From Peribacillus faecalis (GTDB lineage: Bacteria; Bacillota; Bacilli; Bacillales; DSM-1321): a DNA stretch of 64,000 nucleotides. Below, one piece after another: positions 24,497 to 32,725 of the stretch. The position numbers and the translations under genes are program-made. The stretch is from NCBI RefSeq assembly GCF_014712675.1, contig NZ_JACXSI010000007.1, positions 26,804-90,803 of the forward strand, given 5' to 3'. The notes under the pieces were generated by a model that saw only the letters and a list, made by a program, of their open reading frames with translations, was not told where the DNA came from and did no database searches. The first letter of the stretch is position 1; each line of letters starts with the position of its first letter.

Positions 24497-25882
24497 GTGG
24501 GAAAAGTACAACTTAGAAAAGTTCAATTGCCAAAAACATTTAGTGATGTGAGTCCGGTATACCTGGAAGACACGACGATGGAACAAAGACTGAAGAAAGT
24601 TCTTGAGCTGATGAAGGAAGAGCACCTTGATTCTTTAATCATTTATGCCGACAAAGAACATGGAAGTAATTTTGAATACTTAACAGGATTTATTCCGCGA
24701 TTTGAAGAAGGGCTGCTTGTATTGAAAAGATCAGGACAAGCATTTTTCATTCTCGGCAATGAAAACTTGAAGATGTCAAAACATGCACGTATTCATGGTG
24801 AACTATATCACTATCCGCTATTTTCATTGCCTAATCAACCAATGGACAATGAAGAAAGTCTTGTTTCAATCCTGAACAAAATAGATTTTTCGAATGATGA
24901 AAAGGTCGGGCTTGTCGGCTGGAAGATGTTTACCTCGAATCAACATGACAATGCGGCTATATTTGATCTCCCATATTTTATTGTTGAGGCGATCCAAAAC
25001 ATGCGGACGAAAGAAGCGAAAGTTGTGAATGCGACTCACATATTTATTGGCGGCGATAAAGGAGCCCGGACGGTTAACAATGCGAACGAGATTGCTCATT
25101 ATGAGTACGGAGCCAACTTGTCTTCTACTAGTATGCTTAAAGCGATGAATGCCGTGGCGCCTGGAGTGAAAGAAAGCGAGCTGGGCAGTTTGCTGAATGC
25201 TGACGGTCAGACCAATAATGTCGTGACAATCGCAGCAACAGGAACAAGATTTGAAAAGGCCAATCTCTACCCGACAAATAAGCAAGTATCATTAGGAGAT
25301 ACACTTTCTTTAACTACAGGCTATAAAGGAGGGCTATCGAGCCGAGCCGGATTTGTTGTCGAACATGCGGAGCAGCTTCCTGTTAATCAACATGATTACT
25401 TGGAAAAAGTAGCGATTCCTTATTTTAAAACCGTCGTTTATTGGCTTGAAAATATTCGTCTTGGCATGGTGGGTGGAGAATTTTACAGCATGATTGAAAA
25501 TGTTTATCCAAAGGACGAGTATCATTGGCATTTGAATCCCGGCCATCTTGTGGCGGATGAAGAATGGATGTCCTCTCCAATTTATCCGAATTCAAAAGAA
25601 ATGCTAAAAAGCGGCATGCTGCTTCAACTGGATATTATTCCGTCTGTAGCCGGTTATGCGGGCGTAAGTGCCGAAGAATGTATTGCGCTTGCTGATGACG
25701 AGCTTAGAAACCAGATCAAAAATCAATACCCGGATTTATGGGCACGAATTGAGGAGCGCAGAAATTACATACAGAATGAATTAGGCATTAACCTGCCGGA
25801 ACATGTGCTGCCGTTGTCCAATTTGGTAGCGTATATGCGTCCTTTCTTTTTAAACAAAGCAGAAGCATTAACAAATCGTTAA
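24497..25882 (+). CDS. M24 (pita-bread fold) aminopeptidase-like protein, metal site degenerate
   Basis: The 461-residue protein has a creatinase-type N-terminal domain (EQRLKKVLELMKEEHLDSLI, SNFEYLTGF) and a C-terminal pita-bread domain. In catalytic relatives the ligands are D, D, H, E, E. Here the first region reads LSLTTGYKGGLSSRAGF, so both Asp appear lost; the His is kept in HLNPGHLV, the first Glu is replaced in LQLDIIPS, and the last Glu is present in SAEECIAL. It may be a non-catalytic binding protein. GTG start follows AAAGGAG and lies four bases after the CPBP gene. Confidence 0.75.
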   Translation: MGKVQLRKVQLPKTFSDVSPVYLEDTTMEQRLKKVLELMKEEHLDSLIIYADKEHGSNFEYLTGFIPRFEEGLLVLKRSGQAFFILGNENLKMSKHARIHGELYHYPLFSLPNQPMDNEESLVSILNKIDFSNDEKVGLVGWKMFTSNQHDNAAIFDLPYFIVEAIQNMRTKEAKVVNATHIFIGGDKGARTVNNANEIAHYEYGANLSSTSMLKAMNAVAPGVKESELGSLLNADGQTNNVVTIAATGTRFEKANLYPTNKQVSLGDTLSLTTGYKGGLSSRAGFVVEHAEQLPVNQHDYLEKVAIPYFKTVVYWLENIRLGMVGGEFYSMIENVYPKDEYHWHLNPGHLVADEEWMSSPIYPNSKEMLKSGMLLQLDIIPSVAGYAGVSAEECIALADDELRNQIKNQYPDLWARIEERRNYIQNELGINLPEHVLPLSNLVAYMRPFFLNKAEALTNR

Positions 25883-25904
25883 AAATGGACAAGGGGATGG
25901 GAAC

Positions 25905-26129
25905 TTGCTTAAAATATTGCATTTTGCTTTATCAATCATAGTTATAGTTATAGCTGTTTATAGTTTAATGACGGATGACTTTACATATCAGTTAATTATG
26001 ATGTTTTCTTTGAGTGGGTTAATGCTGGTGATGGGATTGAGGGAACTTCAGCGAAACAAGAAGGCAACTGGGTGGTTCTTAATGGTGACATTTTCGTTTC
26101 TTTTGTTTGTTTCATTTGCGAGTATTTAG
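25905..26129 (+). CDS. DUF3953-like small membrane protein
   Basis: This 74-residue protein is almost entirely three transmembrane helices, with the LMLVMGLRELQRNKKATGWF block seen in YczI/DUF3953 proteins. TTG start follows AAGGGGATGG. It lies 22 nt after the M24-like gene and 15 nt before a GNAT gene, so the four genes 23630-26690 are likely one transcript. Function unknown. Confidence 0.7.
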   Translation: MLKILHFALSIIVIVIAVYSLMTDDFTYQLIMMFSLSGLMLVMGLRELQRNKKATGWFLMVTFSFLLFVSFASI

Positions 26130-26144
26130 AAGGAGGCGTTCGAC

Positions 26145-26690
26145 ATGAAAATAAACGAAATGGAATTTCATGTTCGAAATGTACATTACATAATCAGATC
26201 AGCAGAAGAAACTGACGCGACAATTTTATCGGAAGTGCGCTTGCAAATCGATGGCGAGACGGAAAATATGGATCGGGATACAGGGGAAGCGTATATCGAC
26301 GAGGCTGGATTTAAGCAATTGATTAAGGAAGATAGCACTAGTCCCTGCAATCTATTTTTAGTTTGCGAAATGAACAGCAGGATTGTCGGCTTCTCGAGAT
26401 GTGAAGGCACGCAGCTCAAACGAATGGCGCATAAAGTCGAGTTCGGTGTTGGCGTCTTGAAGGAGTTCTGGGGATATGGCATCGGCACTAATCTGTTAGA
26501 GGAATCGATTCGATGGGCCGATGCGAATGGTATCAAGAAAATGACGTTGGCCGTTCTTGAAACGAATGAAAAAGCAATCAAGCTTTATGAAAGATACGGC
26601 TTTGAAGTAGAAGGCGTTTTAAGAAAGGATAAGCTGCTGTCAGACGGGGATTTTTATAATACTGTTATGATGGGAAGGTTACATGATTAA
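26145..26690 (+). CDS. GNAT family N-acetyltransferase (RimI/RimJ-like)
   Basis: The 181-residue protein has a complete GNAT fold: VEFGVGVLKEFWGYGIGTNL holds the acetyl-CoA loop (W-G-x-G-I-G-x-x-L), and LAVLETNEKAIKLYERYGFE is the typical C-terminal motif B. AAGGAGG lies eight bases before ATG. A terminator follows. The substrate cannot be predicted from sequence. Confidence 0.9.
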   Translation: MKINEMEFHVRNVHYIIRSAEETDATILSEVRLQIDGETENMDRDTGEAYIDEAGFKQLIKEDSTSPCNLFLVCEMNSRIVGFSRCEGTQLKRMAHKVEFGVGVLKEFWGYGIGTNLLEESIRWADANGIKKMTLAVLETNEKAIKLYERYGFEVEGVLRKDKLLSDGDFYNTVMMGRLHD

Positions 26691-26788
26691 AGAATTCTTG
26701 CGAGGGCGCAATTAGTGTAACGATGTCGCAGCGGGTACAAGTGTTGCTTATAATTATGAGAAGTCGAGGTTTTAAATGAGTGTTTGTG

Positions 26789-26817
26789 AAGGAGACAACG
26801 GATTTGCTGTCTCCTTT
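26789..26817 (+). terminator. Terminator after the GNAT operon
   Basis: AAGGAGACA and TGTCTCCTT are perfect arms around ACGGATTTGC; a modest T-rich tail follows. Confidence 0.65.
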
Positions 26818-26838
26818 GCTTATGAAGTCACTTTATAA

Positions 26839-27005
26839 TTAGAAGCTTTCTTTTTTTGAGAGTATGTATTGTATTAAAATGGCGGTTACTGTCATATTTA
26901 ATACGATGCTTGTTCCGAGCGAAGCTGTCCATAATACGGTTGACATTGATACAGTTACGGATAATAGCAGGAACGTAATGAAAATATTACATTGCCTAGA
27001 AGCAT
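26839..27005 (-). pseudogene. Two-helix membrane protein with a homopolymer frameshift
   Basis: The start frame from ATG 27005 reads MLLGNVIF and then hits stop. Shifting at the T-run (A4 on the plus strand, 26981-26984) continues as FITFLLLSVTVSMSTVLWTA and ends QYILSKKESF at 26839. One extra T restores a ~55-residue two-helix protein. It follows directly behind the membrane gene 27027-27314 on the same strand. A sequencing error in the run is an alternative. Confidence 0.6.
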
Positions 27006-27026
27006 TTTGTTCTTTTCAGCACCTGC

Positions 27027-27314
27027 TTATTGCCATAAAATACTCATAAATATGAGCAGGCATGTGTTTAACACTAACACTATCTTCCCATATGCATTTT
27101 TAATAGATAGGGCAGAAAAAATCACTGAAAGGGCAAAAGTGAAAAGTGCAATTTTTGATGGGAGATATGCGAGATCCCAAATACTCACCATAGGAAATAA
27201 CAAAATGAAAATGCTGGTAAATAAAAATAACAGTGAGAAAATAAGTGCCAAAACAACAAAAATATAAGCATTAAGTCTATGTAACTGTTGTTTTTCGTAT
27301 CCACTATCAATCAT
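27027..27314 (-). CDS. Three-helix membrane protein
   Basis: This 95-residue protein begins MIDSGYEKQQLHRLNAYIFV and then has three hydrophobic helices. ATG 27314 is preferred over 27332 because GGGGG lies seven bases before it. Function unknown. A frameshifted small membrane gene follows on the same strand. Confidence 0.65.
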   Translation of the reverse strand: MIDSGYEKQQLHRLNAYIFVVLALIFSLLFLFTSIFILLFPMVSIWDLAYLPSKIALFTFALSVIFSALSIKNAYGKIVLVLNTCLLIFMSILWQ

Positions 27315-27456
27315 GTCGATTCCCCCAATCATCTTTTGTTATAATTATTTTAATTCTCTGTCAATTGATGGATTTCCTTCTCGTGTTTTAGCTCTGTTTA
27401 TTGTATAGGGAAGGAAAACCGAACAGCATTTAAGGTGATTTTTGGAATAGTTAGCA

Positions 27457-27621
27457 GTTAAACGTCTTGCGAGCTTTGAAATCGACAAGACAGCGCCAGT
27501 GGTGACAGGTGTGAAAGATGGCGTCGTGTATAAAAAAGCGGTGAAGGTCTACTTCAACGAAGGAAGAGCGACGCTGAATGAAAAAGCGATAAGAAGCGGA
27601 AAGATAAGGCTCTGTTCGTAA
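27457..27621 (+). pseudogene. Remnant of a surface protein with Ig-like repeats
   Basis: The reading stretch contains FEIDKTAPVVTGVKDGVVYK and AVKVYFNEGRATLNEKAI, the hallmark linker and first strands of bacterial Ig-like modules in cell-wall adhesins (I-D-x-T-A-P-V-x-x-G-V-x-D-G-x-x-Y). It has no start and stops after about 54 codons. Such modules normally repeat many times in large LPXTG or S-layer-type proteins. It is a leftover of a deleted or rearranged gene. Confidence 0.7.
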
Positions 27622-27633
27622 CTATTGTTGTTT

Positions 27634-27930
27634 TTACTTATTTCTATTATTACGTTGTGATGATCCTTTCACATTACATATTATTGTTTGGATGATAATC
27701 AGAATAAGGGCGATGATACCATACAAAAGGTTTCCCGCCACCTGACTAATTCCATCAACGGCTATATGGAAAAACCATAAATAAGAATAAACGAAAAAAA
27801 TGACCGTGTTTAGTAGCATAAAGAAGATAAAATTTTTTGACCTTCTACTTTTAATTCGATAAAGAATAAAGAAAACGCCAATGAATACCCAAATACCGAG
27901 TGAACTAAAGAAAAATAAGATATCAGACAC
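27634..27930 (-). CDS. Three-helix membrane protein
   Basis: 98 residues with hydrophobic segments near 5-24, 34-53 and 60-86 and a basic tail. GTG 27930 follows GGGAGG by seven bases. The gene stands alone on the minus strand. Function unknown. Confidence 0.6.
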   Translation of the reverse strand: MSDILFFFSSLGIWVFIGVFFILYRIKSRRSKNFIFFMLLNTVIFFVYSYLWFFHIAVDGISQVAGNLLYGIIALILIIIQTIICNVKGSSQRNNRNK

Positions 27931-28076
27931 CGCGAAACCTCCCTATTATATAAAATTCTCACTGTCTATTCATACATATTTATCATATATTGATTTGAAT
28001 TTTTCAAAATGGTTGTGGTTACTATTAGTTTTATTAAACCACTAGCAACAAAGTTTACGAACATAGCTAAAGATAA

Positions 28077-28110
28077 AAAGTCGATACCATAATTGGTATC
28101 GGCTTTTTTG
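28077..28110. terminator. Bidirectional terminator
   Basis: GTCGATACC and GGTATCGGC pair, with T-runs on both strands. It lies directly beyond the 3' end of the minus-strand gene 28132-28521. The stretch 27931-28076 shows no gene. Confidence 0.75.
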
Positions 28111-28131
28111 TCCTTGTAACGAATCCGATAC

Positions 28132-28521
28132 TTAATAACGTTTTGATACGATAACAAACGAAGAGAATATGGTGATGATTGACAGTGTGGATAATAGACT
28201 GATTGTCTGATAGCCATTTAAATCAATGATTTTAAGTTGAAAAAGGGAAGTGAAAATGGCCATATAAAGTAAAATAAAGAAACAGCTGACAAATAATCCT
28301 CTTTCGCGAATTCGTTTGGAACGGGCATCTTTTTTTGCTAATTTAGGATATAAATTGGCGAGACAGAAACACATGACAGCTGCACCGATGAAGACGAGTT
28401 CGTGTCCGATGAAGAATGAATCCGTAGAGATACTGGACCAGATGAGCAATAAACTAAATAACAGAAAGATAATACCGCTTGTTATGAAAAAGATTTTTCC
28501 TGCCTTCATACTCATTTGCAT
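28132..28521 (-). CDS. Four-helix membrane protein
   Basis: The 129-residue protein has helices near residues 8-28, 38-56, 76-95 and 105-125, with a basic cytoplasmic loop (KLAKKDARSKRIRERG). GGAGGAG precedes the ATG by about six bases. No family recognised; the layout resembles small permease-like proteins of unknown role. Confidence 0.65.
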   Translation of the reverse strand: MQMSMKAGKIFFITSGIIFLLFSLLLIWSSISTDSFFIGHELVFIGAAVMCFCLANLYPKLAKKDARSKRIRERGLFVSCFFILLYMAIFTSLFQLKIIDLNGYQTISLLSTLSIITIFSSFVIVSKRY

Positions 28522-28596
28522 GATAAACTCCTCCGTGAAAATTCGTCATTTCTTTTATTATACAACACATTCCAAATTATTCTTGTTTCAATAAAC

Positions 28597-28628
28597 TTTG
28601 TTGTAAATGCAACAAAATCCGTTATAAT
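28597..28628 (+). promoter_or_regulatory. Promoter with overlapping operator-like palindrome
   Basis: TTGTAA (28601-28606) and TATAAT (28623-28628) are 16 bases apart. The -35 is inside the perfect inverted repeat TTTGTTG-TAAATG-CAACAAA (28597-28616), so repressor control of the downstream B3/B4 gene is plausible. Confidence 0.6.
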
Positions 28629-28665
28629 AAAAATAAAGATGCATTTAACAAAGGAGTGTTCATCT

Positions 28666-29373
28666 ATGGCGAAATTCGTGATTGATCCTGATTTCTGGGC
28701 AGTTTTTCCGGAGGCGCAAATTAATGTTTTAACGGTGAAAAATATTGATAATCATGTTCCTGGAGATACTAGTTATTTTTCTGAACTGTTGAACAATGCT
28801 TCGAAAGAATCGGCTGTCCATTTGACTGCAGAAGTTTTTAGCCAAAATCAGGTGATTGATGAGTGGCGAAAAGCGTTTGCGAAGTTTAAGACGAAGAAGG
28901 GGGCTCGCTCATCGATTGAGGCGCTGTTGAAGCGGGCATATCAAGGTCGCGAGTTTACGCCGATCAATCCGTTGGTCGATATTTATAATAGTATCTCGCT
29001 GAAATATGCCGTTCCTTGCGGCGGGGAAGATTTACATAAGATTGTCGGTGATTTGCATCTCGGGAAAGCGAAGGGCGGAGAGTCGTTCTTGCCATTGGGG
29101 GCTGATGAGGATGCGCCGGCTTTACCGGGGGAAATTATGTATTTTGATGATGAAGGGTCGATTTGTCGTTGCTTGAATTGGCGGGAAGCGCAAAGAACGA
29201 TGCTGACGGAGGAGACGACGGATGCGGTTCTTGTCATCGAAGCGATCAACAGCCAACAAACAGCAAATGCCAATGAGGCGATTAATGAGTTGAAACAATT
29301 AATGGATGCATACTTTAATACAGAGAGTGCTGTGAAGTATTTGACGAAAGATGAGGCTGTTTTCGAGCTTTGA
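28666..29373 (+). CDS. B3/B4 tRNA-binding-domain protein (PheT B3/4-like)
   Basis: This 235-residue stand-alone B3/B4 domain protein resembles the editing-site domain of phenylalanyl-tRNA synthetase beta. The signature block is NPLVDIYNSISLKYAVPCGG, followed by the LPLGADEDAPALPGEIMYFD and CLNWREAQRT blocks. Free-standing members (COG3382) may be tRNA-related editing factors or metabolic enzymes; the role is not established. ATG 28666 follows AAGGAG. PaiB follows 16 nt later. Confidence 0.85.
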   Translation: MAKFVIDPDFWAVFPEAQINVLTVKNIDNHVPGDTSYFSELLNNASKESAVHLTAEVFSQNQVIDEWRKAFAKFKTKKGARSSIEALLKRAYQGREFTPINPLVDIYNSISLKYAVPCGGEDLHKIVGDLHLGKAKGGESFLPLGADEDAPALPGEIMYFDDEGSICRCLNWREAQRTMLTEETTDAVLVIEAINSQQTANANEAINELKQLMDAYFNTESAVKYLTKDEAVFEL

Positions 29374-29389
29374 TTAGGGGTGAGGGCAT

Positions 29390-29995
29390 TTGTATATACC
29401 GAAGCATTTTGAAATAAACGACCGAGATATGATTTATGAGATGATTGAAAAGTACAGCTTTGCGATGCTATTTTCTCAGCATAATGGCGAGCCGTATGCG
29501 ACGCACTTGCCGCTGCTTTTGAACAAAGAGGAGCAGGCTTTGTACGGTCATTTTGCGCTTCCGAATGGGCAATGGAAAGATGCAGGAGAACAGCAAGTGC
29601 TGGCGATTTTCCACGGGCCGCACTGCTACATTTCGCCGTCTTGGTACGAAACTAAAAAGGCTGTGCCGACCTGGAATTATGTCGCAGTGCATGTTTACGG
29701 GAAACTGGAGCTGCTTGAAGACAGCCAAGTGATATACAATTCCTTGAATGACTCTGTGAGAAAATATGAACGATCGGACAGCGGCTATACCCTCGATGAG
29801 GTCGATCCGAAATTAATTGAAGGGATGAGTAAAGGGATTGTCGCCTTCAAAATTCATATCATAAAGATTGAAGCAAAAGCGAAACTAAGCCAAAATCATT
29901 CCATAGAACGGAAAGAGCTGGTGATTGAACAGTTGGAGAAAAGCTCGGATCGTGATGATCGGGAAATAGCTGCGCTTATGCGGAAAAACATTTGA
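29390..29995 (+). CDS. PaiB-like FMN-binding transcriptional regulator
   Basis: This 201-residue protein starts [20 protein letters not shown] and contains [32 protein letters not shown] and [15 protein letters not shown], all typical of PaiB. PaiB proteins have an FMN-binding split-barrel fold and were linked to repression of sporulation and degradative enzyme genes in Bacillus; the usual paiA acetyltransferase partner is not adjacent. TTG start lies behind AGGGGTGAGGG. Probably co-transcribed with the B3/B4 gene. Confidence 0.9.
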   Translation: MYIPKHFEINDRDMIYEMIEKYSFAMLFSQHNGEPYATHLPLLLNKEEQALYGHFALPNGQWKDAGEQQVLAIFHGPHCYISPSWYETKKAVPTWNYVAVHVYGKLELLEDSQVIYNSLNDSVRKYERSDSGYTLDEVDPKLIEGMSKGIVAFKIHIIKIEAKAKLSQNHSIERKELVIEQLEKSSDRDDREIAALMRKNI

Positions 29996-30022
29996 CGCTT
30001 GAGAATGCTCAAGCGTTTTTTA
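29994..30022 (+). terminator. Terminator after the PaiB gene
   Basis: GACGCTTGAG and CTCAAGCGTT pair around AATG and are followed by TTTTTAT. Confidence 0.85.
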
Positions 30023-30081
30023 TATGGTTAAGTTATACTGTAAATTAAGAATAAATAGTCAATTTTGTGGGTGGGGAGAAA

Positions 30082-30453
30082 ATGAATTATCAAATAGTAG
30101 CGGTGACTAAAGCGGATGAGGAAATTTTAAAGGATTCTTTTGACGAAGAGAATTGCTTTCCCTACTTCATTAAATCTGATACGAAATATATTGGCTTTGC
30201 TTTAGTAGGAAAAGATCAATCATCCAACTGTATTGTGGAATTCTTTATTATGAAAAAGTACCGGAGAGAGGGTATAGGCAAAGCAGTTGTCAAAGAAATA
30301 TTCCGCTTACATAAGGGTAATTGGGTAGTTCACCAAATATCCCACAATAAACCTGCGCAAGCATTTTGGAGAAACGGAATCGATGAGTTTACAGAAGGTA
30401 ATTTTATTGAAGGTGAAGAAGATGGAAAACTAGTGCAAAAGTTTACTAGTTAA
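30082..30453 (+). CDS. GNAT family N-acetyltransferase
   Basis: 123 residues. FFIMKKYRREGIGKAVVKEI carries the acetyl-CoA loop (R-R-E-G-I-G-K-A), and ISHNKPAQAFWRNGIDEFTE ends the domain. ATG 30082 follows GGGTGGGGAG; the GTG 15 bases earlier lies in the ribosome binding site. Substrate unknown. Confidence 0.85.
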   Translation: MNYQIVAVTKADEEILKDSFDEENCFPYFIKSDTKYIGFALVGKDQSSNCIVEFFIMKKYRREGIGKAVVKEIFRLHKGNWVVHQISHNKPAQAFWRNGIDEFTEGNFIEGEEDGKLVQKFTS

Positions 30454-30495
30454 TGGCTTCAGAAGTCAACAGCAAGATACGCGGAGGGTTTAAAT

Positions 30496-30852
30496 ATGCA
30501 GTTTATTACTTTATTTATTGTGTTTGCAATTTTAGTGTTGTTGATAGAAAGAGCAGCGACTAAATTACTGCGTGTAGAGAAGAGAAAGATTTCCGAAACG
30601 CCTGCTAAAAGAATTGATCAATGGGGAAGGGCTATTATTGTAATTATCTTTTTAGGTACTTATTGGTTTGTGCTTGATAAGGATATAAATGTCCAAAAAG
30701 GGTTTTGGATTTTCTATTTCACTGTATTATTTGGTTTTCAGGCTTTTATGGAGTGGAAGTATTTGAAGAACTCCAAACAATATGTAGTAAGTTTAATTTT
30801 GTTAATGCTCCTTGTGACGTTTGTTTATGTTTTAGTTTTTTTTCTTGAATGA
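30496..30852 (+). CDS. DUF4181-like membrane protein
   Basis: This 118-residue protein has four hydrophobic helices and the block GFQAFMEWKYLKNSKQY, typical of DUF4181 proteins of Bacillales. GGAGGG precedes the ATG. Its stop is 24 nt before the VanZ-like gene. Function unknown. Confidence 0.7.
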   Translation: MQFITLFIVFAILVLLIERAATKLLRVEKRKISETPAKRIDQWGRAIIVIIFLGTYWFVLDKDINVQKGFWIFYFTVLFGFQAFMEWKYLKNSKQYVVSLILLMLLVTFVYVLVFFLE

Positions 30853-30875
30853 TTGGAAGCCGGAGGGATGCAAGG

Positions 30876-31340
30876 GTGGTTAAGCATATATGGAAGGGCA
30901 TATTTATCATATATATGTTCATGCTGTTTGTTATTGTTGTGATTAAGTTCACTGGAAATATACATCTTGTAATCGATACGATTCAATCGAATAAATCGCG
31001 AGGCTCAGGGATAAACTTAGTTCCTTTTCGAACAATTAATTCTTACATCGGAAATAAGAATTCTGTTTCATTTTTAAACATATTTGGAAATATCATTCCG
31101 TTTATACCGATGGGATTTATCCTGCCTATGGCTTTTTCATCCCAAAGAACTTTAACTAAAACAATGATGACTTGTTTTTTGATCATATGTGGTATCGAGA
31201 TTTTTCAATATGTTTCCCGTTTAGGGAGCTTTGATGTTGATGATATCATCTTGAATATATTTAGTTGTTTTATAGGATTTATATTGTTTAGAACGTACCA
31301 GCAATTATTTAATAAAGCAGGCTCAGAGCATTCACTCTGA
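30876..31340 (+). CDS. VanZ-like family protein
   Basis: About 154 residues with five helices and the VanZ signature: NLVPFRTI, NIFGNIIPFIPMGFILP, EIFQYVSRLGSFDVDDIILN. VanZ confers low-level teicoplanin resistance in enterococci; most relatives have unknown roles. GTG 30876 is chosen because GGAGGG lies nine bases upstream; a longer frame starts at 30849. A structured repeat element follows immediately. Confidence 0.85.
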   Translation: MVKHIWKGIFIIYMFMLFVIVVIKFTGNIHLVIDTIQSNKSRGSGINLVPFRTINSYIGNKNSVSFLNIFGNIIPFIPMGFILPMAFSSQRTLTKTMMTCFLIICGIEIFQYVSRLGSFDVDDIILNIFSCFIGFILFRTYQQLFNKAGSEHSL

Positions 31341-31346
31341 GCTTAG

Positions 31347-31520
31347 ATGCTGTCTAACCTTACACCTGCCATGCTCGGGTCCTAAGCTGACTCCCCCAAG
31401 AAACCAAAAGCGGGTTTCTTGTGTGATTCCTCTTAGTCCTCCCGCATGGCTCCTTTTTCATTGAAGTAAATTCGAGAGAGGTATACAAAAATGAAAAAGG
31501 ACCGGAGACGTTTTTTCTTA
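31347..31520 (+). repeat. Dispersed structured element E1 (short form)
   Basis: About 174 nt beginning CTGTCTAACCTTACACCTGC and ending AAAAAGGACCGGAGACGTTT plus T-run. Predicted pairing: GCCATGC with GCATGGC (outer), CTAAG with CTTAG, AAGAAACC with GGTTTCTT (inner hairpin), and CCTTTTTCATT with AATGAAAAAGG near the 3' end. The terminal TTA (31518-31520) is the stop codon of the convergent LigD gene. Related copies are at 36241, 39061, 41647 and 61388. Confidence 0.85.
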
Positions 31521-32714
31521 CTGCAGTTTCTCAATAATCTCCGTCAACGAGTCATTTGTATGTTCGAAAAATCCGGCCATCGGGCAAGTGATTTTCTCCA
31601 TTCGTTCGAGTACGGATGGAATGGTATAGTCGGTCAAGTCGAGATGCTCGTTCACTTCCTCCCAATAAAGTGGGGCTGCGACGGTGGCGTCTGCTTTGCC
31701 GCGGGTGGAGTAGGGGCAGATAATTGTTTTTCCTTCGGCGTGCTGGACGTAATCGAGATAAAGCCGGTTGCCGCGATTTTTCTTAAAGCGTTCGATCGTG
31801 AAATCGTCCGGGAATTGCTGAACAAGGTATTGGGCGATGAAGCTGGTGAACAGCCTTGTTTCATCGTATGTGAAGCGACGGTCGGCAATCGGAATGTGTA
31901 TTTGGATGCCTTTGCTGCCGGATAGTTTCGGGAAGCTAACGATATTGAAGCCGTCGAAAATCTTCCTCAGCTCCATCGCTGCCTTAATGGCGAGATGAAA
32001 GCTGTCACGACTTGGCGGGTCCAAGTCAAAGACAATTTCTAAAGGCTGTTGTTCATGAATGGCTTGAAAAGGGGTATGATATTCAATTGCCAGCTGATTG
32101 CCGAGCCAAAGTAAGGTGGATATGTCCTTACAGACGACAAAATCGGTTCCTTCCTTTTCGATAGTCGTAACGAAGCTTGGCGCATAGTCAGGACAATTTT
32201 TTTGGAAAAATGATTCGCCGTTAATACCGTTCGGATAGCGAATCACGGTCAAAATTCGATTTTGTAAAAACGGCAGCATATATGGTGAGATTTCTGCTAA
32301 GTAAGATAGCAGTCCGTCTTTATGGATAAGCGGGTCTTCCCAAATCACTTTATCGAGGTTCGTGAACTTGAGTTCAGGATCCACTGGTGTATTGCGGATA
32401 ACTAGCTGCTGCCACGTGCATTGTTGCCAGTCAATGTCAAAATTGAAGCGGGCGAATGTTGCATTCTGCACTTGCCCGTTTTCAATTTTCTCGAAGTGGA
32501 CTTCTGCACAAATGCCTGGGTTCGTGTAGACGGTGCCGGCTAATTTTTTTATTTGATTGTTTGTGATGGTTTGAATCAATAATGCTTTTTCCTGCTTAGC
32601 GATGCCTTGGAGGAAAGAGCCGATTTCGATTATTTCATTGTATTTGGTGATGCCGATGATAATTTCGTCGGTTTTCTGCCGGTATCCAAGAATAAAAAAA
32701 GAACCGCTTTTCAT
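31518..32714 (-). CDS. ligD: LigD polymerase/primase protein (end joining)
   Basis: About 398 residues. The last ~290 residues are the LigD polymerase domain, which fills gaps at broken ends: LDKVIWEDPLIHKDGLLSYL, RYPNGINGESFFQKN, DISTLLWLGNQLAIE, the metal-binding DLDPPSRD, PKLSGSKGIQIHIP and HAEGKTIICPYSTRG. The first ~100 residues look like an OB-fold (SGSFFILGYRQKTDEIIIGI) of a ligase C-terminal type. In Bacillus subtilis ligase and polymerase are one 611-residue protein; here they are separate genes 11 nt apart. ATG 32714 is preferred over 32720 because AAGGA is better spaced. Confidence 0.9.
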   Translation of the reverse strand: MKSGSFFILGYRQKTDEIIIGITKYNEIIEIGSFLQGIAKQEKALLIQTITNNQIKKLAGTVYTNPGICAEVHFEKIENGQVQNATFARFNFDIDWQQCTWQQLVIRNTPVDPELKFTNLDKVIWEDPLIHKDGLLSYLAEISPYMLPFLQNRILTVIRYPNGINGESFFQKNCPDYAPSFVTTIEKEGTDFVVCKDISTLLWLGNQLAIEYHTPFQAIHEQQPLEIVFDLDPPSRDSFHLAIKAAMELRKIFDGFNIVSFPKLSGSKGIQIHIPIADRRFTYDETRLFTSFIAQYLVQQFPDDFTIERFKKNRGNRLYLDYVQHAEGKTIICPYSTRGKADATVAAPLYWEEVNEHLDLTDYTIPSVLERMEKITCPMAGFFEHTNDSLTEIIEKLQ

Positions 32715-32725
32715 ATGCATCTTCC

